A stretch of DNA of 33,613 nucleotides from assembly GCA_025453655.1 (NCBI GenBank), contig JALOPX010000042.1:1-33613 (forward strand), read 5' to 3'. Shown here piece by piece: positions 16,869 through 25,329 of this stretch (positions are counted from its first letter, which is position 1; each line of letters starts with the position of its first letter). The notes below the pieces were generated by a model that saw only the letters and a list, made by a program, of their open reading frames with translations, was not told the DNA's origin and searched no databases. Source of the stretch: Candidatus Krumholzibacteriia bacterium (GTDB lineage: Bacteria > Krumholzibacteriota > Krumholzibacteriia > Krumholzibacteriales > Krumholzibacteriaceae). The translations under genes and the position numbers were made by a program.

Positions 16869-18074
16869 TTGACGCGCCGCGGATTCATCACGACCGCGTT
16901 CGGAGGAATAATGGCCGCCGGGCTCCTCTCCACCGCTCCGTCCGGGCTCGAGGGCCGGGAAAAAGAGGGGAAGATCAAGGACGCGAACGGCGAGATAATC
17001 CGCAGGAAACTGGGGAAGACGGATATTACCCTGCCGATCGTGAGCATGGGCGTGATGAACGCGAACAATCCGGAGGTGGTCAGGGCGTCGTACGAGCTGG
17101 GCGTTCGCCATTTCGACACGGCGGCCATTTATCAGTCGGGGAACAACGAGAGGATGGTGGGGCAGGTCATAAAGGAGCTGGGCGTCAGGGACGAGGTAAC
17201 GATCGCCACCAAGATATACAACCCGAACATGAGGGAGGGGGACGGACCGGCGGAGACGAGGGAAAAGCTGCTCCGGCAGATCGACGAATCCCTCGAGCGC
17301 CTCCAGATGGACCATGTCGACATACTCTACGTGCACAGCATAACGAACGCCGATCAAATCAGGAATAAAGCCATTTCGGACACGATGAAGGAGATAAGAA
17401 AGAGCGGGAAGACGAGATTTATAGGCGTTTCAACGCACCAGGACATGCACTCCGTCATCGATGCCGCCGTCGAGGAGGGAAGCTACGAGGTGATCCTGAC
17501 CGTGTTGAACTTCACGATGTGGGATTACGCGGAACTTTTATCGGCGATCGAGAAGGCGGCGAAAAAAGGGATCGGCATAATAGCCATGAAAACCCAGGCC
17601 GGGAGCTCGAGGCGTTCGAGGCTCGAGTTCAGCGACGAGTTCACCGCTTCGACCATCGCGACCGCCTCCCTCAAATGGGTCCTTAGAAACGGTAACGTCA
17701 CGACAGCCATCCCCGGGTACACGACCTTCGAGCACATGAAGGAGGATTTCTCGGTGGCCCGGGGGATCGAATACGACGAGGCCGAAGAGAAGCTTCTGAA
17801 CGGGCAGAACGTGAAACTCGGGATGGGATTCTGCCGGCAGTGCGGCATATGCGTCAACAGCTGCCCGAACAGGGTGGACATACCGGCGCTCATGAGGACC
17901 CACATGTACGCGGCGAGGTATTCGAACTTCAACCACGCGCGCCTCACGCTGTCCGGGATTAAGCCCCGCGCCGGGCTCGACGGCTGCAGGGCCTGCGGCG
18001 TTTGCGTCGCCTCCTGCCGGCACGAAGTCGACATAGCGGGCGGCATCTCGGAGTTGATGACGATCTACGGATGA
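16869..18074 (+). CDS. Aldo/keto reductase with Tat-like signal and C-terminal 2x[4Fe-4S] ferredoxin-like domain
   Basis: TTG start; MTRRGFITTAFGGIMAAGLL; RRKLGKTDITLPIVSMGVMNANN; FDTAAIYQSGNNERMVG; cysteine clusters CRQCGICVNSCPN and CRACGVCVASCRHEVD. Confidence 0.9.
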   Translation: MTRRGFITTAFGGIMAAGLLSTAPSGLEGREKEGKIKDANGEIIRRKLGKTDITLPIVSMGVMNANNPEVVRASYELGVRHFDTAAIYQSGNNERMVGQVIKELGVRDEVTIATKIYNPNMREGDGPAETREKLLRQIDESLERLQMDHVDILYVHSITNADQIRNKAISDTMKEIRKSGKTRFIGVSTHQDMHSVIDAAVEEGSYEVILTVLNFTMWDYAELLSAIEKAAKKGIGIIAMKTQAGSSRRSRLEFSDEFTASTIATASLKWVLRNGNVTTAIPGYTTFEHMKEDFSVARGIEYDEAEEKLLNGQNVKLGMGFCRQCGICVNSCPNRVDIPALMRTHMYAARYSNFNHARLTLSGIKPRAGLDGCRACGVCVASCRHEVDIAGGISELMTIYG

Positions 18075-18168
18075 GCCGAAGCGGGCGGGGCGGATAGAAG
18101 CGGGCCGCATTATTGATCCCCGGGAAAATTCCAGGTGCGGGGAAGGGCCGTTTATGATAGATATGATT

Positions 18169-18191
18169 ATCCCGATCCGGGGAATCGGGAT
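18169..18191 (+). promoter_or_regulatory. Inverted repeat/hairpin upstream of purD
   Basis: Perfect 8-bp arms ATCCCGAT / ATCGGGAT around a 7-nt loop, about 46 bp upstream of the purD ATG. Confidence 0.35.
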
Positions 18192-18236
18192 GTGAAGGAA
18201 TCTGAACGCGCTTTACGAGAAGGAGACGCCTGAATA

Positions 18237-19505
18237 ATGAAAGTACTTGTCCTCGGAAGCGGAGGAAGGGAACACGCCCTCGTGTGGAAGATCGCGCAAT
18301 CCGACAAGGTCGGTAAAATCTACGCGGCCCCGGGGAACGCGGGGATCGCCGAACTGGCGGAGCGGGTCGATATCGACGTCAACGACAAGAAGAAGCTGCT
18401 GGAGTTCGCGATCGCAAAAGGCGTCGATCTTACGGTCGTGGGGCCCGAGGCCCCGCTCGTATCGGGGATCGTCGATCTATTCGCCGATAACGGCCGGAGG
18501 ATCTTCGGATTCGACGGCAGGGGGGCGCTGCTCGAGGGCAGCAAGGTCTGGGCGAAGGAATTCATGCGGAAATACAGGATACCGACAGGAGGATTCGCCG
18601 CGTTCAACGACCACTGCGCCGCCCAGCGTTCGATAGAGGAGGGGACCCCTCCCTTTGTCATAAAGGCCGACGGGCTGGCCGCGGGCAAGGGAGTCTTCGT
18701 GTGCGAGACCCGCGAACAGGCCCGCAACGCCGCCGAGAGGATGATGAAGGCGGGCGAATTCGGCGAGGCGGGAAAAAGAGTGGTGATCGAGGAATATCTC
18801 GAAGGGCCCGAACTCTCCATCCTGGCGGTGTTCGACGGGAAGGATTACCGTCTTTTCGCCGCCTCGCAGGATCATAAAAGGGCCTTCGACGGGGACACCG
18901 GGCCGAACACCGGAGGGATGGGAGCGTATTCCCCCGTTCCGTGGCTCGACCACGCGCTCTCTGAGAAGATAAGGATAGAGATAATAGAGCCGACTCTGAA
19001 TGGCATTCAGGCGGAGAAGATATCCGGGGCGGGAGTGATATATTTCGGTCTCATGATAACCGGGGAAGGCCCGAAGGTCCTCGAGTACAATTGCCGCTTC
19101 GGAGACCCGGAAACCCAGGTCATACTTCCCCTTTTCAAGGGAGACCTTTTCGAGGTTCTCTACGAGGCGACGGGCAGCAACCTCGAAAGCGTCGATTTCG
19201 AAAACAGCGCCGATTCCTGCGCGTGCGTCGTGATAGCTTCTGGCGGTTACCCGGGGCCATATAGGAAAGGGCACAGGATCAGCGGCCTGGAGGAGGCGGA
19301 TGATACGGGATGCATCCTGTTTCACGCCGGAACGGCGATCCGGGACGGCGAATTCGTGAACGACGGGGGCAGGGTGCTGTGCGTTACGGCGGTCGCCAGG
19401 AATCTCAATGACGCCCTCGAGAAGGCGTACAGGGGGGCGGGAATGATAAGCTTCCAGGACTGCTTCTACAGGCGGGACATCGGCAGGAGGGCGCTGGAAA
19501 GCTGA
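18237..19505 (+). CDS. purD: Phosphoribosylamine-glycine ligase
   Basis: MKVLVLGSGGREHALVWKIAQS, KADGLAAGKGVFVC, HKRAFDGDTGPNTGGMGAYSP, EYNCRFGDPETQ. Confidence 0.97.
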   Translation: MKVLVLGSGGREHALVWKIAQSDKVGKIYAAPGNAGIAELAERVDIDVNDKKKLLEFAIAKGVDLTVVGPEAPLVSGIVDLFADNGRRIFGFDGRGALLEGSKVWAKEFMRKYRIPTGGFAAFNDHCAAQRSIEEGTPPFVIKADGLAAGKGVFVCETREQARNAAERMMKAGEFGEAGKRVVIEEYLEGPELSILAVFDGKDYRLFAASQDHKRAFDGDTGPNTGGMGAYSPVPWLDHALSEKIRIEIIEPTLNGIQAEKISGAGVIYFGLMITGEGPKVLEYNCRFGDPETQVILPLFKGDLFEVLYEATGSNLESVDFENSADSCACVVIASGGYPGPYRKGHRISGLEEADDTGCILFHAGTAIRDGEFVNDGGRVLCVTAVARNLNDALEKAYRGAGMISFQDCFYRRDIGRRALES

Positions 19506-19562
19506 CGGGCGAGGGCCGGATGCGGGAACATGGTCGTTGCGGACGAGTGAAAGGAGCGCCAG

Positions 19563-20027
19563 GTGAGTGAGAAATTGCAGGTGGCGGTGATCATGGGGAG
19601 CGAATCGGACAGGGAAACGATGAATCCCTGTCTGGATCAGCTCGGGAAACTGGGGATAAAGGCCGAACTGAAGGTTTCTTCCGCGCACAGGATGCCCGAA
19701 CAAACGAGGGATTATATAAGGGCGGCCGAAGAAAGGGGAGCGAAGGTCTTCATAGCAGGGGCGGGCATGTCCGCCGCCCTCCCGGGATTCGTCGCGTCGG
19801 CGACGATCCTGCCGGTCATCGGAGTCCCGATTCCGAGCGGGATGCCGGACGGCATGGACGCCCTCCTTTCGATAGTCCAGATGCCCCCGGGGATACCGGT
19901 GGCGACGGTTGCCGTCGGGAAGGCGGGGGCGAAAAACGCCGCCATTCTCGCCGCGGAGATACTGGCCATCGAAGACGCCGCGATCGGCGCGGCGCTGCGG
20001 GAGCTCAGGGACTCGTGGAAGAAATGA
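19563..20027 (+). CDS. purE: 5-(carboxyamino)imidazole ribonucleotide mutase
   Basis: VAVIMGSESD, VSSAHRMPEQT, FIAGAGMSAALPGFVA, VIGVPIPSG, LLSIVQMPPGIPVATVAVG; GTG start. Confidence 0.96.
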   Translation: MSEKLQVAVIMGSESDRETMNPCLDQLGKLGIKAELKVSSAHRMPEQTRDYIRAAEERGAKVFIAGAGMSAALPGFVASATILPVIGVPIPSGMPDGMDALLSIVQMPPGIPVATVAVGKAGAKNAAILAAEILAIEDAAIGAALRELRDSWKK

Positions 20028-20650
20028 TGACCGGATATCTCGCGGCGGGGAAGATGGGAAGACTCGCTGAGATTCTGAAGTCGGGCGGGGTGGCGGTGCT
20101 CCCGACCGATACGATATACGGATTCCATTGCATTTCCACGAGCGGGCCGGCGGTTGAACGGATAATGCAGCTTAAAGGCAAAACGGGACGCAGCCCTTTC
20201 ATCCTGCTCGTGTCGAACATGGATATGGCGGACAGCCTAGTCGCGGATTGGCCCGGCGAATCGAGGAAATTGCTGGAGCGGTCCTGGCCCGCGCCTCTTA
20301 CGGCGGTCCTTCCGGCCGGAAGCCGTGTTTCTCCGGGATTGGCCCCGGACGGCAGGGTGGCCCTGAGGATCCCCGCTCTTTCACCTCTCAGGAGGCTGAT
20401 AGAGAGGGCCGGCGCCCCCCTGATATCCACGAGCGTGAATATCAGCGGCAAAAAACCGATTTCAAGGATAAGGGATATCATGAAAGATTTCCCCGGCCTG
20501 GATGCGTACATTTCGAGAATGGGGAGGCCCTGTTCCCTGCCGACGACGGTCGTAGATTTCTCCGCGATACCCTTCAGAATCCTCAGGCAGGGAGGGCACG
20601 TACTGAAAATACACTCGAGATCCGGGGCTTCAGGCAGGAGGAAATCGTGA
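20024..20650 (+). CDS. tsaC: Threonylcarbamoyl-AMP synthase (Sua5/YrdC/TsaC family)
   Basis: LKSGGVAVLPTDTIYGFHC, MQLKGKTGRSPFILLVS, WPAPLTAVLPAG, VALRIPA, PLISTSVNISGKKP, STVVDF-like TTVVDFS. Start overlaps the purE stop. Confidence 0.92.
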   Translation: MMTGYLAAGKMGRLAEILKSGGVAVLPTDTIYGFHCISTSGPAVERIMQLKGKTGRSPFILLVSNMDMADSLVADWPGESRKLLERSWPAPLTAVLPAGSRVSPGLAPDGRVALRIPALSPLRRLIERAGAPLISTSVNISGKKPISRIRDIMKDFPGLDAYISRMGRPCSLPTTVVDFSAIPFRILRQGGHVLKIHSRSGASGRRKS

Positions 20651-21078
20651 GAAGCATCGCACTGTCGCTGATCCCGCTGATATTCATCTCGTGCCAGGGA
20701 GGCCGGGACGCCGGGCCCGATGCCGCGGACGAGATTCGCGCGGCCATGGAGAATCAGGTGAAAAGCTGGAACAGCGGCGACATGGCCGGTTACATGAGTT
20801 ACTACCTGAAATCTCCTGATCTGACATTTCATTCGGGCGCCAGGCTGCTTCTCGGGTGGGAAACCCTCGATTCGATGTACCGGGAGAAATATTCGGGGCC
20901 GGCAAGGGGCGTCCTGCGGTTCGACGATACCGCGGTTTCGATCCTTTCCAGGGATTCGGCCTACGTCACCGGCCGGTGGCAGGTGCAGCTTCCCGACACC
21001 GTAAGGGAAGGGCGTTTCACCCTTGTTTTCAGAAAATTCGAAGAAGGCTGGAGGATAGTGCACGATCACTCTTCGTGA
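20647..21078 (+). CDS. SnoaL-like/DUF4440-type small lipoprotein
   Basis: GTG start overlapping the tsaC TGA (GTGA); MRSIALSLIPLIFISCQGG lipobox; NQVKSWNSGDMAGYMSYY...WRIVHDHSS is NTF2/SnoaL-like. The ORF track start at 20248 is spurious. Confidence 0.75.
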   Translation: MRSIALSLIPLIFISCQGGRDAGPDAADEIRAAMENQVKSWNSGDMAGYMSYYLKSPDLTFHSGARLLLGWETLDSMYREKYSGPARGVLRFDDTAVSILSRDSAYVTGRWQVQLPDTVREGRFTLVFRKFEEGWRIVHDHSS

Positions 21079-21131
21079 TTCGGCGTATCGGCGCTTCTTC
21101 CGGCGCCGGTAAAAGACGATCGGGAGGAATC

Positions 21132-22253
21132 ATGTCGATATGGTTGAGAAAGGCGGCGGCGCCGCTGGTGGCCGTGATCATCCTGTCCGTCCCCGCGGTG
21201 TCCTCATGCGTCGACAGACGCGAAACTCCGCCGGGCGGCCCCGCGAATATCATCCTTTTCATAGGCGACGGAATGGGGATCGCGCACCTCACCGCGGCGC
21301 GCATCGCGTGCGGGAAGCTCCATATGGAGAGATTCGAGGTCGCCGGGCTCCTGACGACATGGTCCTCGGACGAGCTTGTAACCGATTCGGCCGCCTCCGC
21401 GACGGCGATGGCGACAGGGGTAAAGACCCGGAACGGCTCGATCTCCGTCGACCCCGGCGGCACCCCCTTGCGGACCGTTATTGAATTAGCCGAGGAAAGG
21501 GGGATGCGGACCGGCCTGGTTTCCCTATGTTCGGTCACGCATGCCACGCCCGCGGCCTTCGCGTCGCACGTGGCCGACAGAGACGATAACCTTGAAATTG
21601 CCCGGCAGATGGCGCTCGGAGGGGTCGACGTGCTGATCGGCGGAGGGCTCGAGTACTTCCTCCCGGCGACCGCCGGGGGAAGCGCGAGGACCGACACGTG
21701 CGATCCGATGGCCGCGCTCAGGGAACGCATGGCCGTCGTGACTTCCATCGACGAACTCAGGGAGTCCGGCGGGAAAGGGCCCGTTGCCGCGTTTCTCGCG
21801 CAGAATCATCCCGGGCCCGTGGGAGAAAGGGATTATACGCTCGCCGAACTGACTGACATCGCTGTCACGGCCCTTTCCTCCCGGGGGAACGGTTTCTTCC
21901 TGATGGTCGAAGGTTCCCAGATCGATTGGGAGGCGCATGACAACAACGCGGGAGGGGTGGTTCTGGAGACCGTCGATTTCGACAGGGCGGTGGGAGCCGG
22001 CCTCGATTTCGCCGAAAAAAACGGCAGGACTCTCGTGATAGTCGCGGCCGATCACGAGACGGGAGGGTTCGCCTTGCTGGGGGGCTCTCTTCAGCGCGCC
22101 GAGATATCTTCGTACGATTTCTCCACGGAGGGGCATACCGCTTCCATGGTTCCACTGCTGGCTTTCGGGCCGAATGCGGAGGATTTCGGAGGCATTCACG
22201 ACAACGCGTGGCTCGGCGGGAAACTTATCAGCCTGATCGGTTTCGGGAAATAA
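21132..22253 (+). CDS. Alkaline phosphatase (PhoA superfamily), exported
   Basis: NIILFIGDGMGIAHLTAARI, VTDSAASATAMATGVKTRNG (catalytic Ser), QIDWEAHDNNAGGVVLE, VAADHETGGFALL. RBS gggagg upstream of ATG 21132; the 20856 start is inside the preceding gene. Confidence 0.92.
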   Translation: MSIWLRKAAAPLVAVIILSVPAVSSCVDRRETPPGGPANIILFIGDGMGIAHLTAARIACGKLHMERFEVAGLLTTWSSDELVTDSAASATAMATGVKTRNGSISVDPGGTPLRTVIELAEERGMRTGLVSLCSVTHATPAAFASHVADRDDNLEIARQMALGGVDVLIGGGLEYFLPATAGGSARTDTCDPMAALRERMAVVTSIDELRESGGKGPVAAFLAQNHPGPVGERDYTLAELTDIAVTALSSRGNGFFLMVEGSQIDWEAHDNNAGGVVLETVDFDRAVGAGLDFAEKNGRTLVIVAADHETGGFALLGGSLQRAEISSYDFSTEGHTASMVPLLAFGPNAEDFGGIHDNAWLGGKLISLIGFGK

Positions 22254-22320
22254 CGGCGTTCCCGGTCGATTCCAAGACTGCAGGCGCGGCCGGATTGACG
22301 CGGGGCTCTGGAACGCGGCG

Positions 22321-23022
22321 TCAGTCGTCAGCCTCCGGAGCCGTAAGCCTGAATCCCTTTCCGTGCACGTTGGATATCCTGACTGAACCGTCGGCGCCGA
22401 GATATTTCCTCAGTTTCGATATGAAGACGTCCATGCTTCTCGACGAGAAGAAATTGTCCTCCCCCCATATCTTTTCAAGTGTGACCGGTCGCGAGAGCGT
22501 TTCATTCATGTGAAGGGCGAGAAGGTGCAGCAACTCGGCCTCCTTCCCCGTGAGCCTGCGGGTTTCTTTCCCGATCGCGAGCGTCCGCTCGAGCGGATCG
22601 AACAGATAGGCTCCGATCCTGATGCTCTTCATTTCCGCATCCCGTCCGCCTTTACCGCTTCTTCTGAGAACGGCCCTGATTCTCAGTATCAGTTCCTCCA
22701 TGCTGAAAGGCTTTGTAATATAATCGTCCGCTCCGAGTTTGAAGCCTTCGATCCGGTCTTCCCGAAGGGATCTGGCGGTGAGGAAGATGATCGGAGTCGA
22801 AATGCCGGAGCGCCGTATTTCCCCGGCGAGAGTGAATCCGTCCATCACGGGGAGCATTACGTCGATCAGGCACAGGTCGAAAAACTCCTCTTTCACGGCG
22901 TCGCGGCCCCTGAGGCCGTCCTTTTCCAGACGTACGGAATACCCCTGCTGCCTGAGGGATTCATCCAGAAGCGTCCCCAGATTGGGGTCGTCCTCCACGA
23001 GCAATAATCTGCATCCCGTCAT
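22321..23022 (-). CDS. OmpR/PhoB-family DNA-binding response regulator
   Basis: LLLVEDDPNLGTLLDESL, DLCLIDVMLPVMDGF, KLGADDYITKPFSMEEL, winged-helix LTGKEAELLHLLALH...VHGKGFRL. Confidence 0.95.
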   Translation of the reverse strand: MTGCRLLLVEDDPNLGTLLDESLRQQGYSVRLEKDGLRGRDAVKEEFFDLCLIDVMLPVMDGFTLAGEIRRSGISTPIIFLTARSLREDRIEGFKLGADDYITKPFSMEELILRIRAVLRRSGKGGRDAEMKSIRIGAYLFDPLERTLAIGKETRRLTGKEAELLHLLALHMNETLSRPVTLEKIWGEDNFFSSRSMDVFISKLRKYLGADGSVRISNVHGKGFRLTAPEADD

Positions 23023-24746
23023 ACGCTCTCCGCGCCCCGCGAAGAATGCGGCCGGCGCCCGCCGGTTCCGGCGGGCGGCAATATTATCGAAAATATCGAT
23101 CCGCCGCCCGGGCGACTCTCGACCCTTACGCGGCCGCCGTGCGCCTCCACGATCATCTTCACGTAGGCAAGCCCGAGGCCGAATCCCCTGACGTCGTGCA
23201 CATTCCCGGTGGGGACCCTGTAATACATGTCGAAGATTCTTTCCTGCTGTTCCCGCGTCATGCCGATCCCGTTGTCTTCGACGCTGATCGTCAGTTCACC
23301 GTCCCCTGAAACGATGGAGACGGTCACCCGGGGTTTCCCCTTCGTGTACTTGAACGCGTTGTCGATCAGATTGTTGACCACGTTCGTGAAATGCACTCTG
23401 TCGACTTCTGCCGTGGCGGAATGATCGTCGAAACGCGTCGACAAGGTTCCGCCGGCGGCTTCGAACCTGATGGCATGGTTCCCGGCCGCGTCGCGAACAA
23501 GGCCGCGAATATCCGAGCGCTCCAGGTTCAGCCGGAGTTCGCCCTTTTCAATGGCGGCCATCTGAAGGATCCGCTCTATCTGCAGGCGCATCCTTCCGGC
23601 CTCTTCCATGAGAATCCTGCCGTACCGGCTTCTCTTTTCCCCGGTCATCTCCCCTCCCGCTGCGGAAATCGCCTCTCCCGCTATCATTATCGTGGAGACC
23701 GGCGTCTTGAATTCGTGCGTCATGTTGTTGATGAAATCCACGAGCAGCCCGTGAAATCTTCTCTGGCGCTTCAGGAGAAGGGCGAATGAAACCGAAGAGT
23801 AGATGATAACGGCGAGGAAGATGAAGACGCTGAGAGCCATGAACGCCGCCTGTTTCATCAGGTAGATGTTTTTCCCGGGAAAGGACAGGACCAGATATTC
23901 GTCGACGACCCTCAGGTCGTGGGGGAAGAAACGCGCCCTGCTGTCCGAATCCCTGAGGGATCCGGCCGCGGATGGAGGCTCGGCGAAGAGAAACGAATCG
24001 GCGGATGCCGAATATATCCCGAACTCGAATTCGGTGTTTATCCCCTTTTCCGCCATCGTGGCGGTTATCAGCGAATCGAGGCGGGAGGGTTCGATTATCT
24101 GCATGACGCTCGAGATCCCGCCGCCCGACAGATCGTCCAGCACCTTGTTCAGGATGATCCGCCTGTCGTCGAGCGTGACCTCGAACGACGAGCCTGCCCC
24201 GGCGGAATCACCCTCGCAAAAAACGGCGATCCCCATGGAATCCGGGAATTCGGGGGATCCCCGGCCGCGGCCTTTCCCGCCCTCCATCGCCATCACGTAT
24301 CTGCCTCTCGCGAGAGGGTCTTTCAGCAGCGTGTCCATAAGCGCGCCGCCGGAATCGGACATGATCACGCGGATGACTCCGGATTTCAGACGCCCCGTCT
24401 CGAGGTTCGAACCGCCCGAAGCGCCCCGGCCCCCGGCGCCGCGTTCGGCTACGCCGCCGGCAAAGATCGTGACACGCTCCAGCAGCCCGACGGCCGCCGT
24501 GTCGGATCGCTGAATTCCACCGGGCCCGTTTTCGCCGAGGATCACCCTGCGGATGCTCAGAAGAGCCTCCCTGTTCTCGATTTTCTGAACGACGCTTCCG
24601 AGAACCGAGGTCACGTTCTGGCTGAAGAGGTCCGATTCAAGAGAGAGAGTACGGCGCAGCAAAAGATACTGCACAATCATCAGGCCGATGACGGACAGCG
24701 CGACGATCAGGCTGAAGAAGGCGATATTTCCACGGTCCTTTTTCAT
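23019..24746 (-). CDS. Membrane sensor histidine kinase
   Basis: Two TM segments flanking a roughly 260-aa extracytoplasmic region; MTHEFKTPVSTIMIA H-box; NNLIDNAFKYTKGKP N-box; ISVEDNGIGM; GFGLGLAYVKMIVEAHGG. ATGA overlap with the response regulator gene. Confidence 0.95.
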   Translation of the reverse strand: MKKDRGNIAFFSLIVALSVIGLMIVQYLLLRRTLSLESDLFSQNVTSVLGSVVQKIENREALLSIRRVILGENGPGGIQRSDTAAVGLLERVTIFAGGVAERGAGGRGASGGSNLETGRLKSGVIRVIMSDSGGALMDTLLKDPLARGRYVMAMEGGKGRGRGSPEFPDSMGIAVFCEGDSAGAGSSFEVTLDDRRIILNKVLDDLSGGGISSVMQIIEPSRLDSLITATMAEKGINTEFEFGIYSASADSFLFAEPPSAAGSLRDSDSRARFFPHDLRVVDEYLVLSFPGKNIYLMKQAAFMALSVFIFLAVIIYSSVSFALLLKRQRRFHGLLVDFINNMTHEFKTPVSTIMIAGEAISAAGGEMTGEKRSRYGRILMEEAGRMRLQIERILQMAAIEKGELRLNLERSDIRGLVRDAAGNHAIRFEAAGGTLSTRFDDHSATAEVDRVHFTNVVNNLIDNAFKYTKGKPRVTVSIVSGDGELTISVEDNGIGMTREQQERIFDMYYRVPTGNVHDVRGFGLGLAYVKMIVEAHGGRVRVESRPGGGSIFSIILPPAGTGGRRPHSSRGAESV

Positions 24747-24785
24747 AATCCAATTTTACGTCATAAAAGCGCCCTCGGCACACTA

Positions 24786-24813
24786 TTTAACATAATTTAA
24801 CATTTGATAACAC
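24786..24813. promoter_or_regulatory. Three 10-bp-phased direct repeats in the divergent promoter, candidate response-regulator binding site
   Basis: TTTAACAT (24786), TTTAACAT (24796), GATAACAC (24806), at an exact 10-nt period. Confidence 0.55.
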
Positions 24814-24885
24814 TAATTGATGAAACTGCAAGGAGATATATAGGTTAAACATTCCATGGCACAAAAACCCGGAAGGAGGGTTCCG

Positions 24886-25329
24886 ATGAAAAAATGGATT
24901 CTTGTCACGGTCGCCTCGCTGTCGCTTGCGGCATGCGCCGGCGCTCTTGGCGCAAGGCCGCAGGAGCGGCAGGAACTCAGGCTTGACAGGGAGACGAGCT
25001 TCATACTTTTCGAACTGATGGCGGTCATGAGCGAATCGGACAGCGTTGTCAGCGTCAGCCGGATCATACCGACGCAAAGGAAAAGCGCGGACAGCGGCGA
25101 GGTCGACCTCGAGGAAGGCGATGTCATCCTGATGGCGAACGGCAGGCGAATCGCCGGGGTGAAGGATTTGCACGAGATATACGACAAGCTGCAGGTAGGG
25201 GAGCCGTTCAAGCTCGGCGTCAGGAGGGGGAAGGAGACCTTCATGAGATCGGTGCCAAAGATGGACCCGGAGAAGATGCAGGGCGACGGTATGATCATAA
25301 GGCGGGCGGAGACGGATGATAAGAAATAA
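24886..25329 (+). CDS. PDZ-domain periplasmic lipoprotein
   Basis: ggaaggaggg RBS before ATG 24886; MKKWILVTVASLSLAACAG lipobox; PDZ core GEVDLEEGDVILMANGRRIAGVKDLHEIYDKLQVGEPFKLGVRRGKE. Confidence 0.8.
   Translation: MKKWILVTVASLSLAACAGALGARPQERQELRLDRETSFILFELMAVMSESDSVVSVSRIIPTQRKSADSGEVDLEEGDVILMANGRRIAGVKDLHEIYDKLQVGEPFKLGVRRGKETFMRSVPKMDPEKMQGDGMIIRRAETDDKK

Noticed and set aside
18477-19703. 408-aa reverse ORF opposite purD/purE
   Set aside because: Antisense to well-conserved purine genes; no motif support.
20248-20646. N-terminal extension of the 276-aa ORF upstream of the lipoprotein
   Set aside because: Overlaps tsaC in another frame; the lipoprotein signal peptide begins at GTG 20647.
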